In this document: positions 24,466-34,250 of the stretch, one piece after another
Position numbering within the stretch: position 1 is the first letter of the stretch
Layout: every line of letters starts with the position of its first letter
Translations under genes and position numbers: made by a program
The notes under the pieces: generated by a model
Told to the model about the DNA's origin: nothing
Seen by the model: only the letters and a program-made list of their open reading frames with translations
The model's database searches: none
DNA from: Welwitschia mirabilis
Taxonomy: Eukaryota > Gnetophyta > Gnetopsida > Welwitschiales
Assembly: GCA_051453625.1 (NCBI GenBank)
Contig: JBOZIK010000001.1
Span: 71,233,234-71,271,807, forward strand
Reading direction: 5' to 3'
DNA: 38,574 nucleotides

Positions 24466-24490
24466 TTGTAGGCTATAACATATTAAATTG

Positions 24491-24504
24491 TTTTTCTTGT
24501 AGTG
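24491..24504 (-). repeat. Orphan CACTA-like terminus
   Basis: The sequence tttttcttgtagtg is the mirror of CACTACAAGAAA at 14363, but lies in the interior. The next bases are AAT rather than TAT, and no subterminal TTTTAAGGC cluster is beside it. It may be the end of a nested or rearranged CACTA, or chance. Confidence 0.4.
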
Positions 24505-24510
24505 AATGTA

Positions 24511-24764
24511 GAGAAATTTAATATCATCATTTACATCTATAAACTACAAATCCTAGGACGAAGGAATTTGTAAGCTCTAAAGAAAGGNNNNNNNNNNNNN
24601 NNNNNNNNNNNNNNNNNNNNNNNNNNNNNNNNNNNNNNNNNNNNNNNNNNNNNNNNNNNNNNNNNNNNNNNNNNNNNNNNNNNNNNNGAGAAATTTAATA
24701 TCATCATTTACATCTATAAACTACAAATCCTAGGACGAAGGAATTTGTAAGCTCTAAAGAAAGG
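24511..24764. repeat. 77-bp identical duplicate across a gap (assembly artefact)
   Basis: 24511-24587 and 24688-24764 are identical over 77 bp, starting gagaaatttaatatcatcat, and sit directly on either side of 100 N. The most likely reading is two contigs sharing a k-mer-length overlap that were scaffolded instead of merged. Confidence 0.9.
24588..24687. other. Assembly gap (100 N)
   Basis: Flanked by a 77-bp identical duplicate; probably not a real gap. Confidence 0.95.
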
Positions 24765-25251
24765 AGAGAAATAATTAAAAGTAAGAAGCTTATTTCTTTC
24801 ATTCAAAAGTCTATCTACAACTTATTGCACTTTTCCATCATGTTCCACATAATTGCACCATTTAGCTATACTTGGCATCAATGTCTATGCCATATGCACT
24901 TTCATTAGAAGTAGCCTTTTGAAATTACACTAATAAGCATGGACACAGGCTAAGCACTTCACACTAGAATCCTACTTTAAAGGTAATAAAAGGCCTCTGG
25001 CTTTAATATTTATGGTCACAGAATGATACTTAGTAACCTAGCCATTCCTTATATCCTACAAGAATAAAAAAAATAGAAAATAATGGGATTAAGGACATTC
25101 CCATATGATTTGAAAGAAAAGGAAAAATAAGGCTTATCCAATTTACTTGCTATGTCAGACTCATAGTGTGGAGGGCTAAAATTTAGGTGAGAAGAGCATG
25201 AAGAGCTACATGGATTTATTCATAAGATAAGTTGAGAAGCATGTTGATCAG

Positions 25252-25283
25252 ATAGGGTGTTTAAGGCTCTACATCTACATTTG
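25252..25283 (-). repeat. Inverted repeat arm 2
   Basis: It starts atagggtgtttaaggctcta and is the partner of 24434-24465. Without the false duplicate and gap, the two arms enclose about 680 bp. Confidence 0.8.
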
Positions 25284-26051
25284 CTACCATTTACTTGTAA
25301 AATCAAATCTTGATTTTTCTATTTGCATACATGGCTATAGTAAAATAAGTGAATAACATGAGCATAATTGGTTAGTAGCTATGATTTAGTGGGTAAATCC
25401 AACACATAACAAGTCTAATGTAATTATGAAAAACCACTACTTAGTAAATGTTATTATATGTTGTTCAAAACATCTTGCTATTATATTTTGGCCTAATATA
25501 TTTTTAAAATCTTAAAATTTATTTAACTGAAGGACATAATACATTAATTATAATAATGCATTTAGTCAAATATGCTATCACTCATCTAGTATATTTTAGG
25601 AATGAATGTATATGCTTTACATACGGATTCCATGATTACATCAAAAAATTTAGATACTAAACTCTATTTTCTATATTTTTCTTATGTAATTACTCATTTT
25701 CCTCTTGTTATATTCTATTGTAGTCATATTTTATATACTAAAGAATAAAAGTAATCCATGAAAAATTGATATTATCTTGTTTTTCATCTCCTTTGATTGA
25801 CATCTTTTTTCTTTTTTTTTTTTTGGTTAACAAGTTAATCAAGAAGTGGACAAGTCACCAAATTAAAAGTTGTAAAATAAAATTTAGTTTTCTTTACAAG
25901 TTGTAAGTTACACTACCTCTATTCTAGCTAATAAAATTGCCTTAAACCTTACAAATCTTCTTAATAATATAGGCAAACATCATTTACAAATATATAAGAT
26001 AAACTATGCAAAAGAATGAATAACTCTAAATAAGAAAACTTGCTAATTACC

Positions 26052-26150
26052 TCAAAAAAACACCATGAAGTCCTTTAGGGTGCTCCTTTTCCATGAGAGT
26101 TATATAAATCCCTATAGAACCTTTCTTATTTCTAGTTCCTCCTATGCATG
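26052..26150 (-). pseudogene. Exon-like block, unidentified
   Basis: The minus strand reads RNKKGSIGIYITLMEKEHPK then GLHGVFLR, followed directly by a GAG/GTAATT donor-like site. The peptide is not AT noise and has no stop. I cannot name the family. It is on the same strand as the captured gene fragments. Confidence 0.35.
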
Positions 26151-26182
26151 AAAAGTAATAGTTAAGGTAATAATATTAATTA

Positions 26183-26436
26183 AGTAAAAAAATCAATAAA
26201 CTACTATAAAATACAAGGGCATGAATGTTAAAAACTATGATTTATTTCTCTCTAAAATGNNNNNNNNNNNNNNNNNNNNNNNNNNNNNNNNNNNNNNNNN
26301 NNNNNNNNNNNNNNNNNNNNNNNNNNNNNNNNNNNNNNNNNNNNNNNNNNNNNNNNNNNAGTAAAAAAATCAATAAACTACTATAAAATACAAGGGCATG
26401 AATGTTAAAAACTATGATTTATTTCTCTCTAAAATG
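26183..26436. repeat. 77-bp identical duplicate across a gap (assembly artefact)
   Basis: 26183-26259 and 26360-26436 are identical over 77 bp, starting agtaaaaaaatcaataaact. It is the same length as the duplicate at 24511, which points to a fixed assembler k-mer. Confidence 0.9.
26260..26359. other. Assembly gap (100 N)
   Basis: Flanked by a 77-bp identical duplicate; probably not a real gap. Confidence 0.95.
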
Positions 26437-28873
26437 TAAACTTATGGAAACATTTTTTTAAAAGTGATGATAGACATCGAGTTCTTTCAAGAAAATGGCA
26501 GAAAGATGAGAGAGAAATGACAAAAAGTTTCATTCAACCTTTTTGTTGTTAATGTTTTTCAAGTACAGTAATGAGACTACATTTTAAATAGTGTTTTTTT
26601 TAATTTGCAACAAGCCTAAAAATTTCCTATGAACTTTCTGATCTTCAAAAATAGGATTTGATTTTTGAAAAATGTTGGATGTTAATAATTCCATCTTAAC
26701 CTCAAGATTTAATGTTTATAAGGACTAGACATGTATTACTACATGGCACATCACAAAGGACATAAGTTCTAATCACTATTTCTTATGAAGGTGATATCAA
26801 TTCTTTTGGAAAATAATTACTTTAAAACAAATTAAGATTTAGAATTCATCATTAATCCTCCTCTAACTCTCCAAAATATGGAAACATTCATCACCTTATC
26901 TTCTAAATTTTGCTAGTAACCCTAATAAGTATTAATACATATAATCAAAATATATACATCTTTAACTTACATGGGCATAGAAACATTGTAAGCTATTTAT
27001 TAATTGGCTAGATGACTTCAATAATTCGGTTATCTGCAACATATAGTTGTGTATTTATCTTCCTTAGTCACTTTTCACATTTCATAAGACATGTTTTTAA
27101 ATGTTATAATGCATGATTTTATTTATTAAAATGTTACTAGCTTTCACTAAATTTCTTGAGCTTCCTATTTGAAAGGAAACATGGTCATGCACCTTGAAAT
27201 GATTCTACAAGGAATGTGTTGCTCTATAATTAGTTTAATGTTCTAATTTTATGTGCTAATGTGTAATAAAAAGTGCCATAAAAAACATTCTAACTATCAG
27301 TTAAGATTATATCAAATGATTATTTTAGTATAAAGCATGATCGTGTAAACAACTATGGCAGGAATTAATAGAAACTTGAAAGAAGACAAATGGAATAATC
27401 CTTTTTAAAAATCAGAAATACCATTTTCACATGAGCCCACAAGATATGAAAGATGAGAGAAGAGATCAAACCTATACTAAGATGATTCATCTGACTCCAA
27501 AGCTGGTTAAGACTAAAGAAGATGTAATTGGATCATTTCTCTGTTAGTCTAATACTACATACTAAATATTACATGTCTAGAATAGTAATATGAATGTAGA
27601 GCCTAAGTGTTTATTATCTATAATCACCCCAACAATGATATAACATGGGCATCTAAAAACTTTAATGGCTTTCTCTCATATGTTTCTAGCCTATCCCCCC
27701 AAGGAACTAACCTCTTTACCTTGATGTTTTGTTAAAGTATCTATTTTTAAATCTTGATTTGGAATTTTGGGTATTAGTACTAAAACAAAATAGTATTCTA
27801 TTTGTGTATAGAAATAAATGTGAAGGCATCCTACCACAACTTCTAAGAAAAAGCATAGCTTCAATGTGTCTTAGTACATTGTAGTTTTCCAAAGACTTTA
27901 AGGTATAATGGATGATTCAGAAGAATATTCTTATGAGGCATTGGGAGAAATGTATTAAAATTTTTCCAAAAATCATGCATTAGTAGCCACTTTAAGAAAA
28001 TAACAATGTCATCTCATCTATGCCTTTCACTGTTAGATCTTGTCTTCACATCCTTGATGCTGGCTTTGATTAATATTGGCAAAAATAAAGAGAGTCTCTT
28101 TACAACATGTAATACCAATTAAAAATTAGAAAGAGTAAGCAAGGAGAAGAGTCACTTATTATAGAGTTATCCAATGGATAGTGCTCATAGCTAGACATAC
28201 TCTAGATAGCCTTTTTGAGTAGTGCTATTTTGGCATTATGAGGCAGTGCTTTCTACTTAACATAGTTGAAGCCTTTAAAATCATCCAAAAACTATTAAAT
28301 TACTTTGACTTGGGATGTCTTAAAAATAAAACCAAGAATATGCATACCTTCATCTTCCATGGCATTTACAAAGAGGTTGGGTTGTTGTCTTCAAAGATTA
28401 CATCATTCAAAATGGAAATGGTAACTACATGATTAGATTCTAGATGTCTCTCATGCTATAAATTGTAGTTTAACAAATAAGAAGATGAACCTTTACCTAG
28501 AAATTTAGTAGTACATTTGCAAACTTCACATATTTGTAAAATATAGGCAATTTTCAATCTTAGTAAAGGTAACATACAATCCTTACTATTTTGAGCATAA
28601 TTTGGTAGTTCTCTTCCATCATGATTACAAAAATAAATGCCATGATAGCAAAACAAGCATAACAATTATGAAATAGATGATGTAAAGAGGAAAAAATCTG
28701 TTACTCTTCATGAGAAACCTATAATAATCAAGAGGAAACTCTTAGTAATGATAAAACTACAATTAAAACTCTATTCTTCCACTATTATAGTTAAGTTAGA
28801 AATGGTAAAAAGTTAAGAGAAATAGAAAACCATTAATCATAGAGAACACCCTTAAAAGAAAAAGCAACATTAC

Positions 28874-29038
28874 CTTAAAAAAACACCCTACATCTTGTCG
28901 TTGAACTTGTAAATTGATCTTGCAAATGATTTTGAGATGAAAATCCTGTTCAAATGTAATTAAATGAAAAAGGACCATCGAGTAGTGGGGTTTTCTAATT
29001 GTCATGAATAAGTTGTGGGTAGAGAAAAAGGGCACCAC
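28874..29038 (-). pseudogene. Exon-like block, unidentified
   Basis: The minus strand reads MVPFFSTHNLFMTIRKPHYS ... QVQRQDVGCFFK, followed by an AAG/GTAATG donor-like site. The last 20 bp, including the donor, closely match those of the block at 26052 (ggtgttttttt.aggtaat). Family unknown. Confidence 0.3.
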
Positions 29039-29390
29039 AAAGAGGATGATGATTTACATGCCAAAAACCTACAAAAGAAATAAAAATACAAAACCAAACT
29101 AAAACCCTTCTCATAAAACCATCATTCATGGAAACTAAAGTTTGTAGCCAAAATACTATAGCTACTTTGATGGTAAGATGAAGGGTTAATTCTTAATCAA
29201 GAGCTTGCATAGTGCATTTTTGTAATCATGAACTTTGGGAAATGGAAGGTTACAGAAAGCTATTTATCCTATGTTGATATGCTTATGAGCAAGTAAGAAA
29301 AAAACACATGTTTAATTAGTTATATTTTGGAAGTACATGCAAGGTTTTTTAGTTTTGAACCTAGCTATTATGATGTTTATTCCCTTACAT

Positions 29391-29530
29391 GCCTTAAAAG
29401 CTCAGCATTTTTTAAGATGTTTTTCTAATAAATGCCTTAAAATCTTAACATTTTTTAAGGCCCTTTTTAAATAAATGCTTTAAAAAATTTCATGAGGGCT
29501 TTAATAAATACCTTAACAATATTATTATGT
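29391..29530. repeat. CACTA right subterminal repeats
   Basis: Copies of tgccttaaaa, ttttttaaggcc and taccttaac mirror the TTTTAAGGC cluster at the left end. The array resumes after LTR F at about 30597-30620. Confidence 0.75.
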
Positions 29531-29535
29531 TGTTC
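29531..29535. repeat. Target-site duplication of solo LTR F, left (TGTTC)
   Basis: It corresponds to TGTTT at 30588-30592, with one mismatch. Confidence 0.6.
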
Positions 29536-30587
29536 TTTTGTGGTGTGTATTTGTGTAAGTTTTTACATTCAAAGAGATCCTATCATTTATAACCAAAATA
29601 GATATCTTACATAGTACATCACACTAGTATGAGTGGGAGTAGACCCGAAATGTTGTATTCACATTAAAGTCTGTGAGATGAGACTTAAGTTTCTTTGTAA
29701 AAGAATAATAAAAACCCAAAATAAATAATAATGTAGAGAAATAAAGAAATGTAATGCAAATGCAAAGTGAAATTAATCTAGATGAATGCAAAATAAACTA
29801 ATACTACTTGCTTTTAGTGTTAACAAAGGCTATCCTTGATAATTTATATCATCAAATAAATTATCACTAGATCAAGGGCAACATAGAATATAAGGGTTAT
29901 CAAAAAATCTATAGTACAAACATGAAAATAAAACATGGTTTATATTAAGAAAGAGTAAAAAGCATCTTGGTTAAAAAAGAACTGGGTTTCAATAGAGGAT
30001 ACACAACACTTCATCAAGTGCACATCTTTGTGAAACACTCAAGATGGATCTTCCATCCTTCAACCTTCTATCATGAGGATTTCTGATGTAATAAAGATAA
30101 GAAGGAGAGTTAAAGAGGAGTTTATTTATAACAATTCATAGCAAAAAATGATAAACAGTAGCTGCAGTTAGATGCACTTATAAATGAAATGGATGAAATG
30201 GTCAAAGGTTACTATCAAAGTTGGTTACCTATCTATCTTGTCTAGACGACAATGGGGATGACAACACATTACAAACAATGACTCAAAATAATGACTCAGT
30301 AGTAACTTAGCAGTCGTTATCCTACCTATCATGGAGATACCATAGAAGATGATGGTAAACTTTGAATATTTTCTTGAAGAAAACTTAGCATTTTATTAAT
30401 AATTCTTCTTCAAATCTCTGTGCATCAGAAAGTGCCTTTAATACATTAAATTTGGATAAGAGTTATATATTTCCAAGATTTTCTCTTATATCTCCAAAAT
30501 CCTTAGCATTGCACTTAAAATTGTATAAAAATCCTATAAAAAAACTCATAAAATTCCATCAAATGATCATAAATTAGTAGTTCAACA
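29536..30587 (-). mobile_element. Solo Ty3/gypsy LTR F, diverged
   Basis: The left end ttttgtggtgtgtatttgtg aligns with the LTR terminus TGTTGCGGTGTGTATTTGTG (reverse of LTR E). The middle shares caatagaggatacac with LTR D, and the right end cctataaaaaaactcata ... GTTCAACA aligns with the end of LTR A. The length, 1052 bp, fits the 1063 bp of LTR A. The flanks TGTTC/TGTTT look like an aged 5-bp duplication. The first G of the TG terminus is mutated. It lies inside the CACTA right subterminal region. Confidence 0.8.
30121..30130 (-). promoter_or_regulatory. LTR TATA box (LTR F)
   Basis: TATAAATAAA on the minus strand, at the same relative position as in LTRs B and D. Confidence 0.45.
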
Positions 30588-30634
30588 TGTTTATTTAAGA
30601 CATTTATTAAGATGAATACCTTTTACTTGTAGTG

Positions 30635-31091
30635 TATCTTGTTATTAACTATTTGTGATTGAATCTATTGATTATCCCTTTTGTAAGCCATGCACATGAT
30701 CATCATTTTTGACCATTAAAATTAAAATTAAATTATGAAAATTTAAATGTGGCCAAGGTAACTAGTTGTTCAAATCTCAAAGAGTGATGCTCTCTATTAT
30801 GAGTCTCATGATCGTGGAACCGAACCTCTAGGAAGAAAGGAAAAAAATATATGCATAATTATAATAATTTTATTCCTTCTGGTTGTGTGCAACTAGATTA
30901 CTTAAATTATGTTGTGAGCTAATATTAAAGAAGATAATACAAATCAATGGGACGTCTTTGTCATGTATCTTGTGATGTAGTCTTTTACCTTATTTGGGAA
31001 TGCTTACCTACCTATTTCATTGTCTTAGATCACATTGGGAACTGTGATGAAATACAGTTCTTATATCATCTATACCTACATGTGTGAGGAC
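30635..31091. repeat. Right part of dispersed repeat R2
   Basis: It begins with the CACTA duplication TAT and aligns with R1 from 12880 to 13330. Matching blocks include caaggtaactagttgttcaa, gaacctctaggaagaaagg and tgatgaaatacag ... tacatgtgtgaggac (R1: tgatggaatataa ... tgcatgtgcaagagcc). It is cut at 31091 by the gypsy LTR beginning TGTTATG. Confidence 0.6.
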
Positions 31092-31235
31092 TGTTATGAT
31101 ACGTATTTATGCAATGTTTCACGCCTTGATCTAAATCCTGTTAATTACAAATAAGATGCACAACACAATATGCTAGTATAGTTAAGAGTAATCCAAATAT
31201 CATAATTCCATTGAAGGCCAATAGTAAGGAAATAT

Positions 31236-31684
31236 NNNNNNNNNNNNNNNNNNNNNNNNNNNNNNNNNNNNNNNNNNNNNNNNNNNNNNNNNNNNNNNNN
31301 NNNNNNNNNNNNNNNNNNNNNNNNNNNNNNNNNNNNNNNNNNNNNNNNNNNNNNNNNNNNNNNNNNNNNNNNNNNNNNNNNNNNNNNNNNNNNNNNNNNN
31401 NNNNNNNNNNNNNNNNNNNNNNNNNNNNNNNNNNNNNNNNNNNNNNNNNNNNNNNNNNNNNNNNNNNNNNNNNNNNNNNNNNNNNNNNNNNNNNNNNNNN
31501 NNNNNNNNNNNNNNNNNNNNNNNNNNNNNNNNNNNNNNNNNNNNNNNNNNNNNNNNNNNNNNNNNNNNNNNNNNNNNNNNNNNNNNNNNNNNNNNNNNNN
31601 NNNNNNNNNNNNNNNNNNNNNNNNNNNNNNNNNNNNNNNNNNNNNNNNNNNNNNNNNNNNNNNNNNNNNNNNNNNNNNNNNNNN
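31236..31684. other. Assembly gap (449 N)
   Basis: It lies inside LTR A. The matching stretch of LTR B is about 488 bp, so the size estimate is roughly right. Confidence 0.95.
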
Positions 31685-31990
31685 TAACATGCAAAGTAAA
31701 GTCGCAATAAAGTGACGACAACTCAGGAAAATATTCGATTAAACTATGAGAGAAAGTGTCATTCTTTTGGTCATCTAGATGAACGAGGAGACGACGAGGA
31801 CTGATAATGAGATATCTATTTATCTCCTAGTCTAACTACTCATCAACTATATTTGAACTTGTTATCATCCTGTTTAAGATGTCATCCACTGTTGATGTCT
31901 GGCCGATGAGGTGGATGATAGAATTTTGTTAATATTCAATCAGTCTAATCGCTTGTTGTTTATGGGAATTATTATCTAAAAATACAATTT

Positions 31991-32075
31991 NNNNNNNNNN
32001 NNNNNNNNNNNNNNNNNNNNNNNNNNNNNNNNNNNNNNNNNNNNNNNNNNNNNNNNNNNNNNNNNNNNNNNNNNN
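31991..32075. other. Assembly gap (85 N)
   Basis: Inside LTR A; LTR D supplies the corresponding sequence (about 640-760). Confidence 0.95.
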
Positions 32076-32154
32076 ACTAAGAATTTATCTATTAATTTAC
32101 CTATAAAACAACTCATAATACCCTATCAAATATACATAAGTTGGTGGCGTAACA

Positions 32155-32175
32155 TAGCCCCCCACTTAGCCTTGC
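32155..32175 (-). promoter_or_regulatory. Polypurine tract of gypsy element A
   Basis: The minus strand reads GCTAAGTGGGGGGCTA immediately before TGTTACG, the LTR start. This is the typical plant gypsy primer site for plus-strand synthesis, and it fixes the element orientation. Confidence 0.8.
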
Positions 32176-33600
32176 TAGTCCTTGACAAAACCATGTAGTG
32201 AACCATATTTATGAGCCAATTTTAAAATAATAAAAACAACTAGGATATCTAAAGAAAGAATCTAAAAAAGATTTGCGATATATACTAATAATAGACTAAA
32301 ATTTTGGAGAATTCAAGAACTAAATAAAAATACTTGAAAGGCATCAAAAAAATCAGTCATTTGGAATGTCATTTAGATGATAATGGGGACGATAGGCTCC
32401 TCAGAAGATTTTTAGGATTTGTAACCTATGATAGAAATCAAATATTTTGTTAATTAAACAATATTGATTAATAGCTCCTCATTGTGATAAACAATCAAAT
32501 ATAAAGATAATCTTGTAAAAAATTAAGGGATCCTATTTCAGTAATTGGCTCAAAAGGAGGACTTGTAATAATGATTTCTTATAATCAAAAAAATTTGTAT
32601 CAGAAATACTGAAAATATGTGTGTCCTCTCCCCCACTTAAGATATGCAATACATCCCTAATTACCTAAAAACTAACAAAAAATAAAAGTACTAAGAAAAA
32701 AGAAAAATGTAAAAATGACTGGAAAACAGTAGACANNNNNNNNNNNNNNNNNNNNNNNNNNNNNNNNNNNNNNNNNNNNNNNNNNNNNNNNNNNNNNNNN
32801 NNNNNNNNNNNNNNNNNNNNCTCCAAAGGAAAACATCACAACATCACCTAAGTAAATATGAATGACAAAATGTATTAACTCGATAAAGTTCATTTGAAAA
32901 GGCAGTGATTATGGCAATATCTAAGGTTTTAAGTGTGTAAAATAATAAAGGTAAAAATCAAAAGTTACTTAGAAATATACTCATCTATTTTTACATACAA
33001 ATTTACTAAAATCTTTAAAAGTGAAATGATCAAGTGAGAATACTAAAAGTTGTATTTCTTTTGTCATGATGAGGGAAGTGCAACCACTATCAGAGGAGTA
33101 AGGACCCACAAGGCATAGCTAACTAACTCCCCAGTGGAGTTCCCACAGCTACCATATTACACTACTAAAGGCTCTTCTCGGAAATGTTTGCCCTGGTGTA
33201 CTTATGATAGGATATTATGCTTTTTGTTTTTCTTTACTTTTTTTTATTTTTTATTTTTTATTTTTTTGAACATAAAAGATAATTCCCACAGGATCACAAA
33301 CTTAAAAAAAATAAGATAAATAAGTAAAGTAAAAGATATAGAAGAACACTCCTAGATAACCAAAGATTTAATCACCATTAAAAAAATAATACAAGAAACA
33401 ACGTATCTTCCTATAAATACAGTCCATAGACATGGGAATGTCTCAAGATTAGCTGAATCTAATCTTACCACTTATAAATTCCCAAGTATAAAACTAAACA
33501 TGATACTCTATAAAGTAATACACAAGTCAAGTTAAAAGATGATCAAGTAAACTTACAACATTTAATCTAAGAAGTAGGTTAATAAAGAACTCAGGTATGG
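32176..33600 (-). other. Gypsy element A 3' region, no RT or integrase
   Basis: Between protease and polypurine tract an autonomous gypsy element should carry about 3-4 kb of reverse transcriptase, RNase H and integrase. Here there are about 1.4 kb of non-coding sequence with an 85-N gap and T-rich runs (33225-33270). The block around 33120-33180 (ccccagtggagttcccacag) is the kind of conserved untranslated segment seen in such elements. No pol motif was found on either strand. Confidence 0.6.
32736..32820. other. Assembly gap (85 N)
   Basis: In the 3' untranslated region of gypsy element A. Confidence 0.95.
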
Positions 33601-34250
33601 AATAAACACTTCTACTATGTTCACTATTGCGTCTAAAAATCCTCATATCATTTCAATCATTTTCTATGTGTGCATGCCATTTTTCACCCATAATTTTTAG
33701 GATTTGATCTTTTATAAGTTGCTTTAGATTTGGATGGTTCTATAAAAATTGGATTGGTTTTATATCTTCTTCTAGACCTAAATTGTTTCTTAAATATTTT
33801 TTGGCAGCATCAAATAATCATATTGAAAATCGTTTATTTTAAAAATAACACTTTATCAATCTAGTTCTAGTGTCTATGATGCAATGGGCAGTTGCACAGA
33901 AAGCTCTACCTAGAAGTAGGGGATATCCATTTTAATGCTCAACCTCTAAAACAACTATGTCTATGGGATAGAAAGCTTCCTTGATCTGAATGATCAAGTC
34001 CTTTATTGCACCTAAGGGTTTCTTAACAGATGAATCAGCTAACTCCAAGACAATTTCTGTAGGTTCTATTCTCTCTTCCAATTTTAAAGATTTACAAATG
34101 TTCAAGGGCATGATGTTAACACTAGCTCCTATATCTATCAAGGCTTTCTTAATTTTTCGATTATCCTCTAACGTGATACTAATAGTTGCTACCCCTGGAT
34201 CTTTAAATTTTGGACACTTCTTGGAAACTAAATTGCTAATAGATTGAGCT
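33600..34250 (-). pseudogene. Gypsy protease, copy A
   Basis: The minus strand from 34141 reads MIDIGASVNIMPLNICKSL ... PIDIVVLEVEH, then after one stop NGYPLLLGRAFCATAHCIID. This is the retropepsin fold of Athila/Tat-type elements: the catalytic D-(I)-G-A, a middle hydrophobic strand, and the LGR.F..T flap-end motif. The enzyme processes the Gag polyprotein. Downstream, GEKWHAHIEND continues to about 33620 without RT. The region is collinear with copy B (35188-35800). One stop and other breaks make it a pseudogene. Confidence 0.85.

Larger units (their letters stand above)
25284..29390. other. CACTA interior, mostly unassigned
   Basis: Apart from the 77-bp artefact at 26183-26436 and two exon-like blocks (26052-26150 and 28874-29038), I see no recognisable coding sequence. 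Several short open stretches at 28238-28665 have no family match. A T tract lies at about 25805-25825. Confidence 0.4.
14363..30634. mobile_element. CACTA (En/Spm) transposon carrying host gene fragments
   Basis: The left end reads CACTACAAGAAATATAGG and the right end cttttacttgtagtg, giving a 9-bp perfect terminal inverted repeat (CACTACAAG) of the classic CACTA type. It is flanked by TAT on both sides. Both ends carry clustered subterminal motifs: TTTTAAGGC at 14408, 14444, 14491 and 14526 with TTTTGAGGC at 14576 on the left; GCCTTAAAA at 29391 and 29433 and TTTAAGACATTT near 30597 on the right. The span is 16.3 kb, but two solo LTRs and three N gaps lie inside. I found no TNP2-type transposase on either strand, so it is probably non-autonomous, a Pack-CACTA-like carrier. 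Interior fragments of PP2C, pentapeptide-repeat and AAA ATPase genes all lie on the minus strand. Confidence 0.82.
31092..32154 (-). repeat. Ty3/gypsy 3' LTR (LTR A), two gaps inside
   Basis: The ends are TGTTATGATACG and GGTGGCGTAACA, with TGTTA/TAACA inverted termini. It aligns with LTR B (37350 onward), LTR D and solo LTRs E and F. A polypurine tract follows at its right edge, which makes this the 3' LTR of a minus-strand element whose body lies to the right. The left flank is aggac, the expected target-site duplication; the partner is outside the window or in a gap. Length is 1063 bp including 534 N. Confidence 0.88.

Noticed and set aside
27909-27957. Short plus-strand start MDDSEEYSYEALGEMY
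   Set aside because: Looks protein-like but stops after 16 codons with no continuation; too short to support.
29534-29545. cttttgtggtg as the right CACTA terminus
   Set aside because: It resembles a mutated CTTGTAGTG, but the bases belong to the start of solo LTR F. A perfect CTTGTAGTG followed by the matching TAT lies at 30626-30637.
31141-31721. Long open frames spanning the 449-N gap on both strands
   Set aside because: They consist almost wholly of N and lie in an LTR.
33990-34247. 85-codon plus-strand open frame
   Set aside because: It is the antisense shadow of the protease coding region, copy A.
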